Assembly (NCBI GenBank): GCA_022510615.1
Contig: JAFLTC010000010.1
Span: 1 to 59,695 of the forward strand
DNA length: 59,695 nt
Reading direction: 5' to 3'
From: Lachnospiraceae bacterium
GTDB lineage: Bacteria > Bacillota > Clostridia > Lachnospirales > Lachnospiraceae
The translations under genes and the position numbers were made by a program. The notes under the pieces are model-generated. The model made no database searches and was not told where the DNA came from. It saw only the letters and a list, made by a program, of their open reading frames with translations. The first letter of the stretch is position 1. Every line of letters begins with the position of its first letter. Below, piece after piece: positions 43,439-51,319 of the stretch.

Positions 43439-44788
43439 TTACATTCCGCCAAAGGGAAATTTAAAGCCGCCGCCTTTTCTTCTGCCCTTTCCGGACATCA
43501 TACCGGACATCTGCTTCATCATCTTGCGGCTCTGCTCAAACTGCTTAATCAGGCGGTTTACCTCACTGATATCCACCCCGGCACCGTCGGCAATGCGGCG
43601 TTTTCTGGAGGGATTAATAATGGACGGATTCGTGCGTTCCTCCAAGGTCATGGAGTAAATAATGGCTTCCGTTCCCTTTAGGGCATCATCGTCAATATCC
43701 AGATTGGACGGAAGTCCCATGCCCGGAAGCATACTGAGAATACTGGAGAGCCCTCCCATTTTTTTCATCTGCTGCATCTGTTCCAAAAAATCATTGAAGT
43801 CAAATTCCGCCTTCTTGATTTTCTTCGCCATCTGGGCGGCTTTTTCTTCGTCAATCTCCGCCTCCGCCTTTTCAATCAGCGTCAGCACATCTCCCATGCC
43901 GAGAATACGGGAAGCCATGCGGTCGGGATAAAACTGCTCTAAATCCGAAAGCTTTTCTCCCATACCGACATAGTAAATCGGTCTTCCGGTCACGGCACGG
44001 ATTGAGAGAGCGGCACCGCCTCTCGTATCGCCGTCCAGCTTTGTGAGAACAACTCCGTTGATCTGAAGACGTTCATCAAAGGTCGATGCCACATTGACAG
44101 CATCCTGACCGGTCATGGAGTCCACGACTAAAATGGTTTGGTGAACTTCCACATTTTTCTTTATATTTTCCAGCTCCGCCATCATGTCCTCATCTACATG
44201 AAGACGTCCGGCGGTATCCAGTATGACTACATTATTACCATTGCTTTTCGCATGCTCCAGTCCTGCCTTTGCAATATCCACAGGATTGTGGTTCGTTCCC
44301 ATGGAAAATACCGGCACCTCCTGCTTATCGCCATTGATCTGCAGCTGTTCAATGGCTGCCGGACGATATACATCACAGGCCACCAAAAGGGGACGCTTTC
44401 CCTTTTGCTTTAACTTTCCGGCTATCTTGGCGGTGGTGGTAGTTTTACCGGCACCCTGCAGACCGCACATCATAATAACGGTAATCTCATTTCCCGGAAG
44501 AAGGTCAATCTCTTCTGTAGTTTCCCCCATCATCTTGACCATCTCTTCATTTACATATTTGATAACGGTCTGCCCCGGCGTCAGACTATTTAACACATCC
44601 TCGCCGGTGGCACGCTCCTGTACCGCCTTAATAAAGGTCTTTACGACACGGAAGTTTACATCAGCCTCCAAAAGTGCCATTTTTACTTCCTTTAATGCCG
44701 CTTTGACATCGGCTTCTGTCAGTCTGCCCTTACTTCTCAGACCTTTGAATACATTCTGCAATTTTTCTGTCAGATTATCAAATGCCAT
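43439..44788 (-). CDS. ffh: Signal recognition particle protein Ffh (SRP54)
   Basis: The GTPase and signal-sequence-binding subunit of SRP. The 449 residues have an N domain (AFDNLTEKLQNVFKGLRSKG), a G domain with MMCGLQGAGKTTTTAKIAGK, CDVYRPAAIEQL, VILDTAGRLHVDEDMM, TKLDGDTRGGAALSI and GMGEKLSDLEQFYPDRMASR, and a Met-rich M domain (LEQMQQMKKMGGLSSILSML, then RRIADGAGVDISEVNRLIKQ). The C-terminus is MSGMMSGKGRRKGGGFKFPF. It is preceded by ylxM, whose product binds SRP in some Firmicutes. Confidence 0.98.
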   Translation of the reverse strand: MAFDNLTEKLQNVFKGLRSKGRLTEADVKAALKEVKMALLEADVNFRVVKTFIKAVQERATGEDVLNSLTPGQTVIKYVNEEMVKMMGETTEEIDLLPGNEITVIMMCGLQGAGKTTTTAKIAGKLKQKGKRPLLVACDVYRPAAIEQLQINGDKQEVPVFSMGTNHNPVDIAKAGLEHAKSNGNNVVILDTAGRLHVDEDMMAELENIKKNVEVHQTILVVDSMTGQDAVNVASTFDERLQINGVVLTKLDGDTRGGAALSIRAVTGRPIYYVGMGEKLSDLEQFYPDRMASRILGMGDVLTLIEKAEAEIDEEKAAQMAKKIKKAEFDFNDFLEQMQQMKKMGGLSSILSMLPGMGLPSNLDIDDDALKGTEAIIYSMTLEERTNPSIINPSRKRRIADGAGVDISEVNRLIKQFEQSRKMMKQMSGMMSGKGRRKGGGFKFPFGGM

Positions 44789-44807
44789 AAGCCTCCGCCT
44801 TTCCTCA

Positions 44808-45170
44808 TCATATCATATCATATATCTCCTCTGCCAGCTTCTGTATCGCCCCGGCAGACTTTTCATCTTCGCTCTCCCCTGCAATTTTTTCAATCCGTTG
44901 CAGTTTTTCTTTTGTCAGCTGAAATTTGTGGACTAACTGGAGTTTTTCCTCGTACTCCTTCAGCCGCAGACGACAACGGCGCACAATATCATAGACACCC
45001 TGTCTCGTAATCTGCCATTCCCTCGCAATCTCACCAAGGGATAAATCATTCAGCACATAGTCCTCAAATATAAGACGGTGGTTTTCCTTTAACAATGCCC
45101 CATAAAAATCGTAGAGATAGGATAATTCCACAATCTCCTCTAATTCTGTGAGAGATTTTTCTTTTTCCAA
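44808..45170 (-). CDS. ylxM: YlxM-family helix-turn-helix SRP accessory protein
   Basis: A 120-residue protein with a sigma-factor-like helix-turn-helix (LSLGEIAREWQITRQGVYDI) in the middle and a coiled-coil C-terminus. UPF0122/YlxM lies before ffh in most Firmicutes and in streptococci affects SRP and its RNA. The start is TTG 45170 with AGGTGG about 9 nt upstream. That site is partly inside a hairpin formed at the extreme 5' end of the message. It is the first gene of ylxM-ffh-rpsP-khpA-rimM-trmD, perhaps reading on into hisB-hisIE. Confidence 0.93.
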   Translation of the reverse strand: MEKEKSLTELEEIVELSYLYDFYGALLKENHRLIFEDYVLNDLSLGEIAREWQITRQGVYDIVRRCRLRLKEYEEKLQLVHKFQLTKEKLQRIEKIAGESEDEKSAGAIQKLAEEIYDMI

Positions 45171-45178
45171 AACAAATC

Positions 45179-45211
45179 ACCACCTGTAAAGGTTTTTTCT
45201 TTACAGGTGGT
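45179..45211 (-). promoter_or_regulatory. 5' hairpin overlapping the ylxM ribosome site
   Basis: ACCACCTGTAAAG (45199-45211) pairs with CTTTACAGGTGGT (45179-45191) over 13 bp around a 7-nt A-rich loop. The predicted transcript start (about 45205) cuts the 5' arm to about 8 bp, so in RNA the AG of AGGTGG is paired. This could tune ylxM translation or protect the 5' end. Confidence 0.55.
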
Positions 45212-45240
45212 AGTATAGCGTAGAAGTGCGCTGGTGTCAA
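45212..45240 (-). promoter_or_regulatory. Strong sigma-A promoter of the ylxM-ffh operon
   Basis: TTGACA (45235-45240), a 17-nt spacer and TATACT (45212-45217). The leader to the TTG start is only about 35 nt. Confidence 0.85.
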
Positions 45241-45257
45241 GTGAATTTTAAAATAAA

Positions 45258-45327
45258 AGCTGGCATCCAATCGACTCAAACCGGTAACGCTCCCGCGTTA
45301 AAGGTTCTCACTGATTGGCTGCCAGCT
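45258..45327 (-). terminator. Long composite hairpin closing the lipoprotein array
   Basis: A 70-nt nested structure: AGCTGGCA/TGCCAGCT (8 bp), CCAATC/GATTGG (6 bp), AACC/GGTT and a tip AACGC-GGGA-GCGTT. The opposed AGTGAG and TGAGTC between helices can form tandem G-A and G-U pairs. On the minus strand TTTTATTTT follows, so it can end transcription from the lipoprotein genes before the ylxM promoter. It is longer and more elaborate than usual terminators. Confidence 0.6.
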
Positions 45328-45359
45328 ATATTTTTAATGCTATTCGCCAGACACCGACG

Positions 45360-45422
45360 ACACTATTAGTATGCCGGAGATTTTTGGTAGTTGCCATTTG
45401 GGGCGACAGGCTTTTATAGTGT
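45360..45422. other. Second structured segment in the 45.2-45.4 kb gap
   Basis: ACACTAT (45360-45366) can pair with ATAGTGT (45416-45422), enclosing about 50 nt with GCC/GGC and TGG/CCA pairs. Together with the hairpin at 45258-45327 it fills most of the gap between the last lipoprotein gene and ylxM. No known RNA family is recognised, and there is no convincing ORF. Confidence 0.35.
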
Positions 45423-45447
45423 AAATAAGGGAAAATCCACCACCTCA

Positions 45448-46824
45448 CTATTTACCATCAATATCCATGTTTTTGAAATAGTGTACCATATCTAAATCTC
45501 TGTCGGAATCATATAAAGGGTACTCGTTTTTTTGTAACTCATAAAATTCGGCACTGGTTTCTTTTATAAGACGGAAATTTTCGCCTGACAAATCCACACA
45601 AGCCCATTCGAAGTCTTTCTTCTTTGGCCGTGCCAGCATCAAAAACGCCTTGCCGCTAACAATGGAAAAGCATCGCCCGGCATTTTCCCGATAAGCAATG
45701 GGGATGTCTTTATCCCCTTTCTTATTATAATTTCTCCATACCGAATCCAGAGCCGTGCTGTTTTCCCAGATAAGCTCTGTCAGCTTCTTTTCATAGACCG
45801 GCATTTGCTTCTCCATATCCACGCGGAACATAACAAACCGGGCCTGGTAAAGCTTTCCCTTTCTCTCATTTAACTGTGCCTCTATATAAACCGAATCTTC
45901 CTCACACCACATTCCAACAATAGACAAATAGTCTAATTCTTTACTTTTCAGCACCCCTGCCTCAGTCAGCTTCTTTTCCATATCCTTAGAGGTGCAAAGC
46001 AGTATGTCGGCATTGGTACGGGAATCAAACATCCACACCTCTGTATTGGCATCCAGCATACTTTCATCATCTTCATTCATTTTTTCATAAATAAGACAGT
46101 TTCGATTTCCCGTATATTTTGAAATTATTTCTCTTCCGCATATCTTTTTCCATTTTCCTGTATTCAGGTCTTTCCGGAACAATCCATTATCACCCTCCAC
46201 AATCGCATCATCCCCAAAAGTTCCAACATACCAGTCATCCTCTGAAGGGCATTTCTTATCCACTGTCATTTCCTTTGTTTTCCTGTCGTATTGAATAAAA
46301 TCTCCATCGCTGTTAAAAAACCAGAAATATCTGCCACGATTCCAATAAAAATCATAGAGAGCATCCTCCATATCCTCTATGAGAAGCTCTGCCTTTTTCA
46401 TTTCTAACGGCTCATCCCCATTTTCACCCTTTACAACAGGCACATACCAGAGGTCTTCTATATTTCCGTTCCTCTGCCATTTTAAGAAATACACACCGGT
46501 ATCATCTACATGATAAATTTCGTCGAAATCTTTAATTTTATATTCTCCTATTTTCTTTCCGTCATTTTGAAATTGTACCATTCCGTCATAGGCATTTTTA
46601 CCATACCTGCCATATACATCTTGGCTGGATATATAATAATTTGTAGAATTACTATAATAGGAAGTCCCCTCTGCGGACACTTGCGTGACATCTGTCGAAC
46701 TACCGCTGACAGCGGAACCACTTGCCTCTGTATTATCTCCGGAAATTACGGTGCCACAGCCCTTCAGGAAAAGGGTGGCGAGCAGTGTCAGGCTGATTAC
46801 TTTTCTCCCGATTTTCTTTTTCAT
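45448..46824 (-). CDS. Paralogous lipoprotein, array copy 5 (promoter-distal)
   Basis: A 458-residue lipoprotein. The signal peptide (MKKKIGRKVISLTLLATLFL, then KGC) has lipid-Cys23 with an unusual Lys at -2, where the four sister copies have Thr. Then comes the Gly/Ser/Ala linker (SGDNTEASGSAVSGS) and the family body: STNYYIS, DGMVQFQNDGKKIGEYKIKD, YHVDDTGVYFLKWQ, FIQYDRKTKEMTVDKK, DLNTGKWKKICG, MFDSRTNADILLCTSKD, YQARFVMFRVDMEKQMPVYE, AYRENAGRCFSIVSGKAFLM. It is the most diverged of the five. The alternating short strands suggest a beta-propeller; function unknown. GAGGAGAAGGT precedes the ATG, 23 nt after the previous stop. Confidence 0.75.
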   Translation of the reverse strand: MKKKIGRKVISLTLLATLFLKGCGTVISGDNTEASGSAVSGSSTDVTQVSAEGTSYYSNSTNYYISSQDVYGRYGKNAYDGMVQFQNDGKKIGEYKIKDFDEIYHVDDTGVYFLKWQRNGNIEDLWYVPVVKGENGDEPLEMKKAELLIEDMEDALYDFYWNRGRYFWFFNSDGDFIQYDRKTKEMTVDKKCPSEDDWYVGTFGDDAIVEGDNGLFRKDLNTGKWKKICGREIISKYTGNRNCLIYEKMNEDDESMLDANTEVWMFDSRTNADILLCTSKDMEKKLTEAGVLKSKELDYLSIVGMWCEEDSVYIEAQLNERKGKLYQARFVMFRVDMEKQMPVYEKKLTELIWENSTALDSVWRNYNKKGDKDIPIAYRENAGRCFSIVSGKAFLMLARPKKKDFEWACVDLSGENFRLIKETSAEFYELQKNEYPLYDSDRDLDMVHYFKNMDIDGK

Positions 46825-46849
46825 ACCTTCTCCTCTTAACTTTCTCCCC

Positions 46850-48316
46850 TTACTTTTCATACTTCCAGTCCGTCATATCCGCTTGCTTCGGGAAATGATA
46901 CAGTGATATTCCCCCCTTTGTCCATCGGTACCAATAATATGTCAAGGGGTCTTCACACCGCTGCATTTCTAAAAACTCTTTACTTTTTCGACTGAATTTT
47001 TGGAATTTACCCTCAGTCAAATCAAAATAGGCAAACTGTGACTTATCCTCCGGCTGACTCAGGATTAAAATCGCTCTGTCACCGATAATCGTTATACATT
47101 GCCCCGCATTTTGCCGGTACGTAATCGGGGATGTTTTACAGTTTATGTCCAAATGGTTTTTCCAGAGTGCTCTTTCATATACACTGTTTTGCCAGATAGC
47201 TTCGCACAGCTCTTTTTCATAAACAAGCGTTTTTTCTTCCATGCCGATGCTGAATATGACATGGCGGGTTTCATATATTGTGTCGTTTTCCTCTATTACC
47301 TGCAGCTGAAGATACAGACGGTTTTCCGGTCCGCAGAACGCATCACCGATGATAAAGTTAAACTCGCTGTTTTTATCTTCTACAAGCCCCTCCTTTTTTA
47401 ACCCCTTTTCTATTTCCGCTCCTGTGCAAAGCAATTCTTCCCGGTTTGCGCGGGAGTCATAGCCCCGAATGTCCGGAAGATTGTCGGCATACCCCGGATA
47501 AGCAGTAGCATAAAAGAGGACCTCCCCATTCTGAGTAATGGCACGGTTATATTCAGTCTCAAATGTTATCCATGATTTTTCTTCATGAAGGATTTCCCAT
47601 TTCATCGTATCCAGATTCTGGCTGCATAGTATGGATTTTTCATCATTACTACAGCCAAGCAGCACCTTGTTTCCAAAAGTTCCTAACACAGTAACATCTT
47701 CCCACGATGTTTTCCCGAGAGGCGATTCTACTGTTTTTTTCTTTGTCTTCCGGTTATACCGCACATATTCCTGTTTCGGATTCGTATAGAAGAAATACTC
47801 GGAATTGACCTTCAAATCCACAATTTCATCCTCACAATAAAATTCCTCCGGGTCACTCCAATCCTCCTCTAAAAGCACCTCTTCCTTTTTCTTCTCTAAC
47901 GGCTTATCCTCTCCTGCCTCCTTTATGACCGGCAGATAGCAGAGCTGACACATATCACCATGGCTCTTTGTATAGTACACGCCGTCATCGTCTACATAAC
48001 AAATTCTCTCTATATTTTTAATTTCTACTACCCCCACCTTCGTTCCGTCATTTCTAAACTGCACAATTCCATCCTTGTTATGCCCGCTCAATTCGTACAC
48101 GAACTCGGACAATATCAGGTAATAATTCGAAGAATTACCAAAATACGAGGGTTCTTCTTTCTTCTCCACCGTCCCGGCTTCATGCACCGCACTGCCGCTG
48201 ACAGTATTGCCTCTTGCCTCTGTACTATCCCCGGAGGTCACGGTGCCACAGCCCGTTATAAAAAGGGCGGTGAGCAGTGTCAGACTGATTACTTTACTTC
48301 CGATTTTCTTCTTCAT
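46850..48316 (-). CDS. Paralogous lipoprotein, array copy 4
   Basis: A 488-residue lipoprotein with signal MKKKIGSKVISLTLLTALFI then TGC (Cys23) and linker TSGDSTEARGNTVSGSAV. The body carries all family blocks: YFGNSSNYYLILSE, DGIVQFRNDGTKVGVVEIKN, CYVDDDGVYYTKSHG, LCYLPVIKEAGEDKPLEKKK, YVRYNRKTKKKTVESPLGK, QNLDTMKWEILHEE, IRGYDSRANREELLCTGAEI, FCGPENRLYLQLQV, ETRHVIFSIGMEEKTLVYEK, YRQNAGQCITIIGDRAIL, then a C-terminal DWKYEK. No enzyme motif is seen. The start is placed at ATG 48316 by likeness to the other copies (Met-Lys-Lys-Lys); GTG 48325 is an alternative with TAGGAG upstream. Confidence 0.77.
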   Translation of the reverse strand: MKKKIGSKVISLTLLTALFITGCGTVTSGDSTEARGNTVSGSAVHEAGTVEKKEEPSYFGNSSNYYLILSEFVYELSGHNKDGIVQFRNDGTKVGVVEIKNIERICYVDDDGVYYTKSHGDMCQLCYLPVIKEAGEDKPLEKKKEEVLLEEDWSDPEEFYCEDEIVDLKVNSEYFFYTNPKQEYVRYNRKTKKKTVESPLGKTSWEDVTVLGTFGNKVLLGCSNDEKSILCSQNLDTMKWEILHEEKSWITFETEYNRAITQNGEVLFYATAYPGYADNLPDIRGYDSRANREELLCTGAEIEKGLKKEGLVEDKNSEFNFIIGDAFCGPENRLYLQLQVIEENDTIYETRHVIFSIGMEEKTLVYEKELCEAIWQNSVYERALWKNHLDINCKTSPITYRQNAGQCITIIGDRAILILSQPEDKSQFAYFDLTEGKFQKFSRKSKEFLEMQRCEDPLTYYWYRWTKGGISLYHFPKQADMTDWKYEK

Positions 48317-48338
48317 TTCTTTCACTTCTTCTCAACTC

Positions 48339-49766
48339 CTATTGTTCATACTTCCACTCCGTTATGTTTATATCCGCTTTATTCGGATAATAGTCCATAG
48401 AAAAATCCCCGTCGTCCATATAATAGTGATAGGTCCATGCATAAACATCTCTCTGCATATCCAGAAATTCTTTACTCTTTCTATCAAATTTTTTGAATTC
48501 ACCGGAACTCAAATCATAATAGGCAAATTGTATCTTATTTTTTGATTTCTTCATAATTATATATGCTCTGTTTCCGACAATCGCTATACATCTCCCTGGG
48601 TTTTCCTTGTATGCAGTCGAGGTGTCCTCATAATCATATTTCATGGTTCCCTTTGCATATACACCACCTTTCCAGATGGCTTCACACAATTCTTTTTCAT
48701 AGACAAGGGTTTTATCCTCCATACCGATACTGAATATCACATTCCTGGTTTCATATATTGATTTTCTTTTTTCGTCTATCTGTAGCTGAAGGTACAGGCG
48801 ATTTTCCGGCCCGCAAAACATACCGATCTTCCATATAGACTCCCTCATCAATCCTGCCTTTTCTAATTCCTTTTCAATATCCTCCTCCGTACAAAGCAGT
48901 TCCTCTTTATTTGTGCGGAAATTATAGCCACGAATGCTATATTTTCCGTCATCTACAAAATAAAAGACATTCTCTCCGTTCTGGATATAATTCGTCCCTT
49001 CCTCCTCCAGGGCATCTGTAAAATTTCCCTCATAAACAGTTTCCCACTTCAAAGTGTCCAGACTCTGCTTTTTCATCACCATGGTTTTATAATTTGTGTA
49101 GGCAAGATATATACTATTTTGGAACAGTCCCAGTATTCTGACATAGTCATCCTCGCCTCTTACCTTGCCAAAAGGAGCTTCTTTCGTTTTTTTCTTTGTC
49201 TCCCTGTTATAGCGCACATATTCATTTTTGGGATTCGTATAAAATATATACCCGGAATCAACCTTTAAATCCCCAAAAGCCGTATACGAAAAGTTATTTG
49301 AAGCTTCCCAATCCTCTTCCAAGAGTATCTCTTCCCTTTTCTTATCTAACGGTTTATCCTCTCCTGCCTCTTTGATAACCGGCAGATAACAAAGCTGCTC
49401 CTTACCCGTTCTTTTTTCATTTACATAATATACACCGGTATCGTCTACATATAAGATGTGCAGTATATCTTTAACTTCTACTACCCCTACTCTCGTTCCG
49501 TCATTTTTAAACTGTACGATTCCGTCCTCATCTGTCTCCTCTCCCAAATCGGACAAAAGAAAATAGTAGTTGGTGGAATTACCAAACCCGGATGAGGCTG
49601 CCTTCACCGAATCCTCTGACGTTTTCGTATCACTCACCGCACTGCCACTGACGGCAGAACCGCTTGCCTCTTTATTATCCCCGGAGGTCACGGTACCGCA
49701 CCCCGTTACAAAAAGGGCAGTGAGCAGTGTCAGACTCATTACTCTTCTTCCGATTTTCTTCTTCAT
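48339..49766 (-). CDS. Paralogous lipoprotein, array copy 3
   Basis: A 475-residue lipoprotein: MKKKIGRRVMSLTLLTALFV then TGC (Cys23), linker TSGDNKEASGSAVSGSAVSD, then STNYYFLLSDLGEETDEDGI, QFKNDGTRVGVVEVKDILHI, LYVDDTGVYYVNE, LCYLPVIKEAGEDKPLDKKR, YTNPKNEYVRYNRETKKKTK, QSLDTLKWETVYEG, IRGYNFRTNKEELLCTEEDI, FCGPENRLYLQLQIDEK, ETRNVIFSIGMEDKTLVYEK, YKENPGRCIAIVGNRAYI, FAYYDLSSGEFKKFDRKSKE and TEWKYEQ. It is closest to copy 4, sharing long runs such as VIKEAGEDKPL and SIGMExKTLVYEKELCEAIW. GGAAAGAAA precedes the ATG. Confidence 0.77.
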   Translation of the reverse strand: MKKKIGRRVMSLTLLTALFVTGCGTVTSGDNKEASGSAVSGSAVSDTKTSEDSVKAASSGFGNSTNYYFLLSDLGEETDEDGIVQFKNDGTRVGVVEVKDILHILYVDDTGVYYVNEKRTGKEQLCYLPVIKEAGEDKPLDKKREEILLEEDWEASNNFSYTAFGDLKVDSGYIFYTNPKNEYVRYNRETKKKTKEAPFGKVRGEDDYVRILGLFQNSIYLAYTNYKTMVMKKQSLDTLKWETVYEGNFTDALEEEGTNYIQNGENVFYFVDDGKYSIRGYNFRTNKEELLCTEEDIEKELEKAGLMRESIWKIGMFCGPENRLYLQLQIDEKRKSIYETRNVIFSIGMEDKTLVYEKELCEAIWKGGVYAKGTMKYDYEDTSTAYKENPGRCIAIVGNRAYIIMKKSKNKIQFAYYDLSSGEFKKFDRKSKEFLDMQRDVYAWTYHYYMDDGDFSMDYYPNKADINITEWKYEQ

Positions 49767-49792
49767 TTTCTTTCCAATCCTTTCTGATAGCC

Positions 49793-51274
49793 TTACCTCT
49801 CGTATTCCAAATCTGTTACATCAAATCCCCTCGGAGAATACCACATCCGTTCTTCCATTTCGCCATCATAATCATCTTTGAAATCATCGATCCAGTAATC
49901 GCCATTACCGGTGCTTCGTTGTAAATCGATAAACTCCTTACTTTTTGTGTTAAAATTCCAAAGCCTGCCGGTATCCAGATCAAAGCAGGCAAACTGTATT
50001 TTCTGATCTGGTCTGTCAAACAGCAAAAACGCCCGGTTATCAATCATAGTAAGACATTGTCCCGCATTTTCCCGGTAATCAGCAGGGTGTTCCTTTCCAA
50101 TCCCTACTCCCTCTACATAATTGCTGCATTTTCCTCTTAGACAGGCACTGTTTTTTTCTATGGCGTCACAGATTCCTTTTTCATAAACAGGGGTTGTTTC
50201 CTCCATGCCGATGCTGAGAATCACATATCGACTGTCATATACTTGATTCCTATTTTCCGACAGCTGCAGTTGTAAATACACCCGGTCTCCCCGGCAGAAC
50301 ATTTCTGTCCCCCAGAGTCCGGTGTCTGCTGTGTTCCACTCTTTTTTCACTTTTCCCAGAGCGGTTCTGATATCGGATACACTGCATAGTATTTTATCCC
50401 TGTTTGTACGAAAATCATAACCGTGAACAGAAAAATCCGAAGTCCCCCAATCAGTGGTTCGATAGGTGTTGTAGAACAAAAAGCTCTCGTTTTGAACAGA
50501 TTCCACAGAATCCAATTCATCGTCTTTCCATTTTTCCCCCATCCATGATTCATCCTTATAAATGTCTTCCCATTCCATTGTATCCAGGTTCTGTCTGCGC
50601 AGCATAAATTCCTCATCTCTGCAGTATAGCAGCACACTGTTTTCAGATATTCCCATTAAATAAACATCTCCCTCTGTCTTCCCAAAGGGAGTTTCTACTG
50701 TCCTTTTCTTTGTTTTCCGATCATAGCGGACATAGTTCCCTTTATATGTGGTATAGACAAAATACCGGGAATTACCCTTCACTTGCCACCATGAGTTTTC
50801 AGCATATTCCGCATACTCATTGTCTGTCAGTAGCACTTCCTCCTTTGCCTTGTCTATCGCTTTATCCTCTCCCGACGTTTTTTCCACCGGAAGACAACAA
50901 AGCTGAAACACATCTTCATCACCTTTCTCATTATCACAAATCTTTGTGTAGTACACTCCGGTATCATCCACATACCGAATTTCCTCTATATCTTCAATTT
51001 TTACCTCACCCACTCTCGTTCCGTCGTTTTTATACTGCACAATTCCATCCTTTTCGCTATACTCGTTGATGTCGGATAATAACAGATAGTAATTCGTAGA
51101 GTTACTATAGACATAGGAGCTTTCTTTTTTTACGCGATTCCAAACAGCACTGCCGCTGACGGCAGAACCGCTTGCCTCCTTATTATCCCCGGAGGTCACG
51201 GTGCCGCAGCCTGTTGCAAAAAGGGCAGTGAGAAGTGCTATACTCATTACTTTTTTCCAAGTTTTCTTTTTCAT
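49793..51274 (-). CDS. Paralogous lipoprotein, array copy 2
   Basis: A 493-residue lipoprotein: MKKKTWKKVMSIALLTALFA then TGC (Cys23), linker TSGDNKEASGSAVSGSAVWN, then STNYYLLLSDINEYSEKDGI, QYKNDGTRVGEVKIEDIEEI, YVDDTGVYYTKICDNEKGDE, LCCLPVEKTSGEDKAIDKAK, NYVRYDRKTKKRTVETPFGK, QNLDTMEWEDIYKDESW, VHGYDFRTNRDKILCSVSDI, FCRGDRVYLQLQLSENR, DSRYVILSIGMEETTPVYEK, YRENAGQCLTMIDNRAFLLF and FACFDLDTGRLWNFNTKSKE. Its first 70 nt of linker coding are nearly identical in DNA to copy 3, a sign of recent duplication or gene conversion. ATG 51274 has GGAG 6 nt upstream. Confidence 0.77.
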   Translation of the reverse strand: MKKKTWKKVMSIALLTALFATGCGTVTSGDNKEASGSAVSGSAVWNRVKKESSYVYSNSTNYYLLLSDINEYSEKDGIVQYKNDGTRVGEVKIEDIEEIRYVDDTGVYYTKICDNEKGDEDVFQLCCLPVEKTSGEDKAIDKAKEEVLLTDNEYAEYAENSWWQVKGNSRYFVYTTYKGNYVRYDRKTKKRTVETPFGKTEGDVYLMGISENSVLLYCRDEEFMLRRQNLDTMEWEDIYKDESWMGEKWKDDELDSVESVQNESFLFYNTYRTTDWGTSDFSVHGYDFRTNRDKILCSVSDIRTALGKVKKEWNTADTGLWGTEMFCRGDRVYLQLQLSENRNQVYDSRYVILSIGMEETTPVYEKGICDAIEKNSACLRGKCSNYVEGVGIGKEHPADYRENAGQCLTMIDNRAFLLFDRPDQKIQFACFDLDTGRLWNFNTKSKEFIDLQRSTGNGDYWIDDFKDDYDGEMEERMWYSPRGFDVTDLEYER

Positions 51275-51319
51275 TTCTTTCTCCATTCCAAAGCGTTTTT
51301 TGTTTCCCCTCCGATGCCA

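Noticed and set aside
45258-45422. Possible SRP RNA gene next to ffh
   Set aside because: The conserved SRP RNA apical loop (GGAAGCAGCC-like and GNAR tetraloop context) is absent and no promoter fits such an RNA. It is kept only as an unclassified structure.
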